A stretch of 64,000 nt of DNA from JBCBSZ01 sp039818945 (GTDB lineage Bacteria; Actinomycetota; Acidimicrobiia; Acidimicrobiales; Poriferisodalaceae). The notes under the pieces were generated by a model. The model saw only the letters and a list, made by a program, of their open reading frames with translations. It ran no database searches and was not told the origin of the DNA. Below are positions 61,332 to 64,000 of this stretch, piece by piece. The stretch spans positions 1-64,000 of the forward strand of contig JBCBSZ010000024.1 in the NCBI GenBank assembly GCA_039818945.1. Reading direction: 5' to 3'. A program made the position numbers and the translations under genes. The stretch's first letter is position 1; every line of letters begins with the position of its first letter.

Positions 61332-61411
61332 GCTCCGGGGGCGCGCGCATCCGTCGTCACGCCGGAGGATGGTAGGACGGCCGGCCCGACGAGTGGTCCC
61401 GGCTCACCGGA

Positions 61412-63376
61412 TCACGCAGCGGGCTGCACCGAACGCAGCCAGCCCTTGAGCACGTGATGGAGCTCGATCGCGCCGACGATCTCGTCGCTCGGCGCCTCCC
61501 ACTCGGCGGGGTGCAGCACGAACGGACGGGTCTGCGCCCCACCGAGCCCGCCATGGAAGCCGATGAGCTCCTCGAAGGCTGCGCCCTCCTCGGTGACCGG
61601 ATCGAACCAGCCGTTCACGATCAGGTCGGGGGCGTTGGAGAAGCCGTCGGTGCGGAGGAGGTGCCGGGCCGCTCGCGGCCCGAAGGGGGCCAGCGGGTCG
61701 GTGCCGTCCACCTCGCCGGTCGCGAGGACGTGCGTGCCGTCGGCGCCGATGGCGACGGCGCCGCGGTCGGCCGACCGGACCATGACGAACCCGACTCCCG
61801 GATGCGCGGCCAGCCCTGGGATGAGCGCCGGGGCGATCTCGGTGAGCTGCTCGTGGGAGACGCGACCCGGTAGGTGACGCAGATAGACCAGGCCGAGGTT
61901 GCCCGAGGCCAACACGATCAGGTCCTCGTCGAGGATCGACTCGCCCGGCGGCCCCGGCCCGAGGACGACCTCGCCGTCGACGACCCGGTTGCGGACCACA
62001 CGCCGTAGCGCGGCCGCAGCGCGCCCCTCGCGAGCGGCGAGGTCGGTGACGAGGCCCGACACGTTGCCCCAGCCCTCGCCGACGGGCTCCGGGGCGCCGA
62101 CGCCCAGATTGGCGGTCACCAGCTCGCCGACCACGTCGGGGAGCCCGCGGCCGTACCGCTGCAGGAAGGTCGAGCCCTGGGTCTGGCCGTGATCGGAGAG
62201 GACTACGATCCGGTAGGGACGTGGTGCGTGGTCGACCGCCCGCTCCAGCCGACCGATCTCGACGTCGGTGCGCCGCAGCACCTCGAGCGCGTCCGGCCGT
62301 CGGATGCCGGAGTGGTGCGCGACCTCGTCGTACCCCACGAAGTCGGCGTAGGCCGACGGCACGCCGCGGTAGATGTCGCTCAGCAGCGTGTGCACCGCCA
62401 GCTCTCGCAGCACCACCGTCGTCGCGGCGCGCAGGAACGGGTAGACGCCGCCGCGGTGGTCGAGCCGGGGCATGACCCCCTCGCGCCGATCGCGCCGGGC
62501 GGCTCGGAGCTCGCTGGCGATGTCGGCGATCGACAGCACGACGATCCGGGCGAAGTTGTACGGGTCGGTGAAGAAGAACCGGTAGCGGCCGGGTTGGCGC
62601 CGCGCCCGGTCACCGACCGTCGAGAACGTGAACATCGAGTCGGGCGCGTCACCGGAGAACACGTTGCCGCGCGAGACGCCACCGGCCGCCAGGAGCCCGT
62701 CGCCGGTCGAGCGAGCCGCCTCGATCGCCGCCGCGTCGCCGGGATGGTTGGACACCATGATCCGGCCGGTCTCCTTGTCGAACCACCGGAACGCGGGCAT
62801 GTCGTCGTTGTCGCCGAGGAGGATCCCCGCCTGCATCGCGCCGGTCTGCGACGACAGGTCGCACTCCCAGCGCAGCAGGGCGTGCGACCCCTCGGACAGC
62901 CATCGCGCCAGGGTCGGGGCGTGTCCGCCGTCGATCGCCTCGAGCAGGACGTCATGCGACAGACCGTCGATCTGGAGGAAGAGCACCCCGGGCTCTTCGG
63001 TGCGCTCCGTCGCGGCGTTGCGCCTCGCCGCTCGCCTCACGGCATGGCGCGACCACGAGGCGTCCTCGTCGAGCGAGAGCGCCGCACCGACGATCGTCGA
63101 GGTCGTGGTGAGGGCGAGGATCACGACGATGCCCGACCCGACGCCGGAGATCTCGAAGCCGGCGACGACCTCCGATGCGACGAGGACGACGAGGCCGTTC
63201 AACACCAGCGCGAGCAGTCCACCGGTCAGGAAGATCGCCCGGATCGCCACCCGCACCACCATCGGCCACACCAGCGCGTTCACGACGCCGATCACCGCGA
63301 TCGCCAGGATCGCCGAGCCGAGCGAGTCGACCGAGACGCCGCGGAGCAGCCAGGCCAGGACGATGATCGTCGCCAC
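61412..63376 (-). CDS. Holin-IV-like membrane domain fused to a type I phosphodiesterase
   Basis: The 654-residue protein has about four N-terminal spans (IVLAWLLRGVSV, AILAIAVIGVVNALVWP, IFLTGGLLALVLNGLVVLVAS, GSGIVVILALTTTSTIVGAAL) like the mycobacterial phage-holin IV family. A type I phosphodiesterase/alkaline-phosphatase-fold domain follows, with VLFLQIDGLSHDVL (metal Asp), FVGYDEVAHHSG, and VVLSDHGQTQG metal residues. The GTG at 63376 may be too short: in-frame residues upstream (LAAWTARLAVIWAVGV) extend the first span but no ATG/GTG/TTG is available, so a CTG or a sequencing fault is possible. The substrate is unknown. Confidence 0.83.
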   Translation of the reverse strand: MATIIVLAWLLRGVSVDSLGSAILAIAVIGVVNALVWPMVVRVAIRAIFLTGGLLALVLNGLVVLVASEVVAGFEISGVGSGIVVILALTTTSTIVGAALSLDEDASWSRHAVRRAARRNAATERTEEPGVLFLQIDGLSHDVLLEAIDGGHAPTLARWLSEGSHALLRWECDLSSQTGAMQAGILLGDNDDMPAFRWFDKETGRIMVSNHPGDAAAIEAARSTGDGLLAAGGVSRGNVFSGDAPDSMFTFSTVGDRARRQPGRYRFFFTDPYNFARIVVLSIADIASELRAARRDRREGVMPRLDHRGGVYPFLRAATTVVLRELAVHTLLSDIYRGVPSAYADFVGYDEVAHHSGIRRPDALEVLRRTDVEIGRLERAVDHAPRPYRIVVLSDHGQTQGSTFLQRYGRGLPDVVGELVTANLGVGAPEPVGEGWGNVSGLVTDLAAREGRAAAALRRVVRNRVVDGEVVLGPGPPGESILDEDLIVLASGNLGLVYLRHLPGRVSHEQLTEIAPALIPGLAAHPGVGFVMVRSADRGAVAIGADGTHVLATGEVDGTDPLAPFGPRAARHLLRTDGFSNAPDLIVNGWFDPVTEEGAAFEELIGFHGGLGGAQTRPFVLHPAEWEAPSDEIVGAIELHHVLKGWLRSVQPAA

Positions 63377-63534
63377 CCCGACGGCCCAGATGACCGCGAG
63401 GCGAGCGGTCCACGCAGCGAGCTCTCGACGTCCGATGGACGTCAGTCTGCTGTGGCGGCGGGTGCGGTGCGAGCCGGCCGACCCCAGGGCGTCCGCGGCC
63501 TAGGGTGACCGCCCGGGCGGAGGGGAGGCACGCC

Positions 63535-64000
63535 ATGGATCTGCATCAGCGGTTCCGGCTCGACGGCAAGGTGGCGTTGGTGACCGGGGGCGGACGGGGC
63601 ATCGGCCGAGGCATCGCCCTCGGGCTGGCGGAGTGCGGAGCCGACGTGGCGGTGCTCGCCCGCCGTCAGGACGACGTCGACGCCGTGACCGCGGAGATCG
63701 AGGACCGGGGACGACGAGGGCTCGGCATCTCCGCCGACGTCATGGACTGGGAGGCGGTGCCGGCCGCGCTGGACCGCGTGGTCGACGAGCTCGGCGGCCT
63801 CGACGTCATGGTCAACAACGCCGGCGGGAACCTCGATCGGAAGACCTGGTCGCTCCCCGACATCGAGCTGGAGAAGTTCCACGAGCAACTCGACCTCAAC
63901 CTGACGACGAAGTGGTGGGGATCCAAGCAGGCCGCGGAGCGGATGCCCGACGGTGGCCGGATCATCAACATCATCTCGATCGCGGCGCACAAGCCGTCGC
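63535..64000 (+). CDS. Short-chain dehydrogenase/reductase, cut by window end
   Basis: The first 155 codons of a classical SDR: LDGKVALVTGGGRGIGRGIALGLAE, LARRQDDVD, ISADVMD, MVNNAGGN and GGRIINIISIAAHKPS. The catalytic Tyr-x3-Lys lies beyond the window. ATG at 63535 follows GGAGGGGAGG. It is divergent from the phosphodiesterase gene. Confidence 0.92.
   Translation, partial: MDLHQRFRLDGKVALVTGGGRGIGRGIALGLAECGADVAVLARRQDDVDAVTAEIEDRGRRGLGISADVMDWEAVPAALDRVVDELGGLDVMVNNAGGNLDRKTWSLPDIELEKFHEQLDLNLTTKWWGSKQAAERMPDGGRIINIISIAAHKPS

Overview
The window is very GC-rich, gene-dense DNA with frequent GTG and TTG starts, F420-type (LLM) oxidoreductases, many SDRs, GNATs and VOC proteins, secreted propeller repeats of the G-x-GYW/Y-L-V type, and KstR/FadR-like TGAAC-GTTCA operators. 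This points to an actinomycete-like bacterium, most plausibly the class Acidimicrobiia; that placement is inferred from gene style, not from a marker gene. I saw no rRNA, tRNA, CRISPR array or complete insertion sequence.

Layout. 1-6.4 kb: a membrane protein, a peroxiredoxin-like protein with an in-frame TGA at the peroxidatic cysteine and a SECIS-like hairpin behind it (a probable selenoprotein), then yqeY, hrpA and a CTP-synthase-C-terminal-like amidotransferase of a family known to include selenoproteins, here broken by a 108-nt in-frame insertion at the nucleophile motif. 6.4-20.5 kb: housekeeping and accessory genes, including a PQ-loop protein, a CGNR regulator, TetR and AraC regulators, methyltransferases, hydrolases, a decayed metallophosphoesterase, an OXA-type class D beta-lactamase and a two-gene ABC exporter. 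20.7-23.4 kb: a toxin-antitoxin pair whose MazF-like toxin is cut short by an ArsR-SRPBCC module, a VOC remnant, and a second, divergent ArsR-SRPBCC pair with clear operators.

23.5-35.4 kb is a long minus-strand run: BVMO, NYN RNase, phytanoyl-CoA dioxygenase, GNAT, then YqiJ-like protein, flotillin (YqiK-like) and a giant DUF3686-type AAA ATPase. 35.4-46 kb is catabolic: a secreted hydrolase, MerR/VOC, a second BVMO, an alpha/beta hydrolase, a CNNM-CBS protein, an LLM oxidoreductase and three SDRs. 46.2-50.7 kb: rtcB, whose 3' end is tandemly duplicated, a rhodanese-type sulfurtransferase divergent from a class V aminotransferase, and a YjbR protein.

The most unusual region is 52.5-57.2 kb. 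Between a secreted Excalibur-propeller-HNH protein and an MFS exporter lie four tandem minus-strand mini-genes. Each has a strong GGAGG Shine-Dalgarno 5-7 nt from its start and encodes an 8-9 residue peptide ending EGNSWT. They are preceded by a leader hairpin and a long palindrome and followed by a terminator-like hairpin. Divergent from them are the MFS exporter and a LuxR-family ATPase regulator. I read this as a candidate short-peptide signalling or minimal-RiPP locus; the function is inference. The window ends with a NERD-domain protein, a tyrosine phosphatase, a membrane-tethered sigma-region-4-like protein, a papain-fold (YiiX-like) protein, a holin-IV/phosphodiesterase fusion and a truncated SDR.
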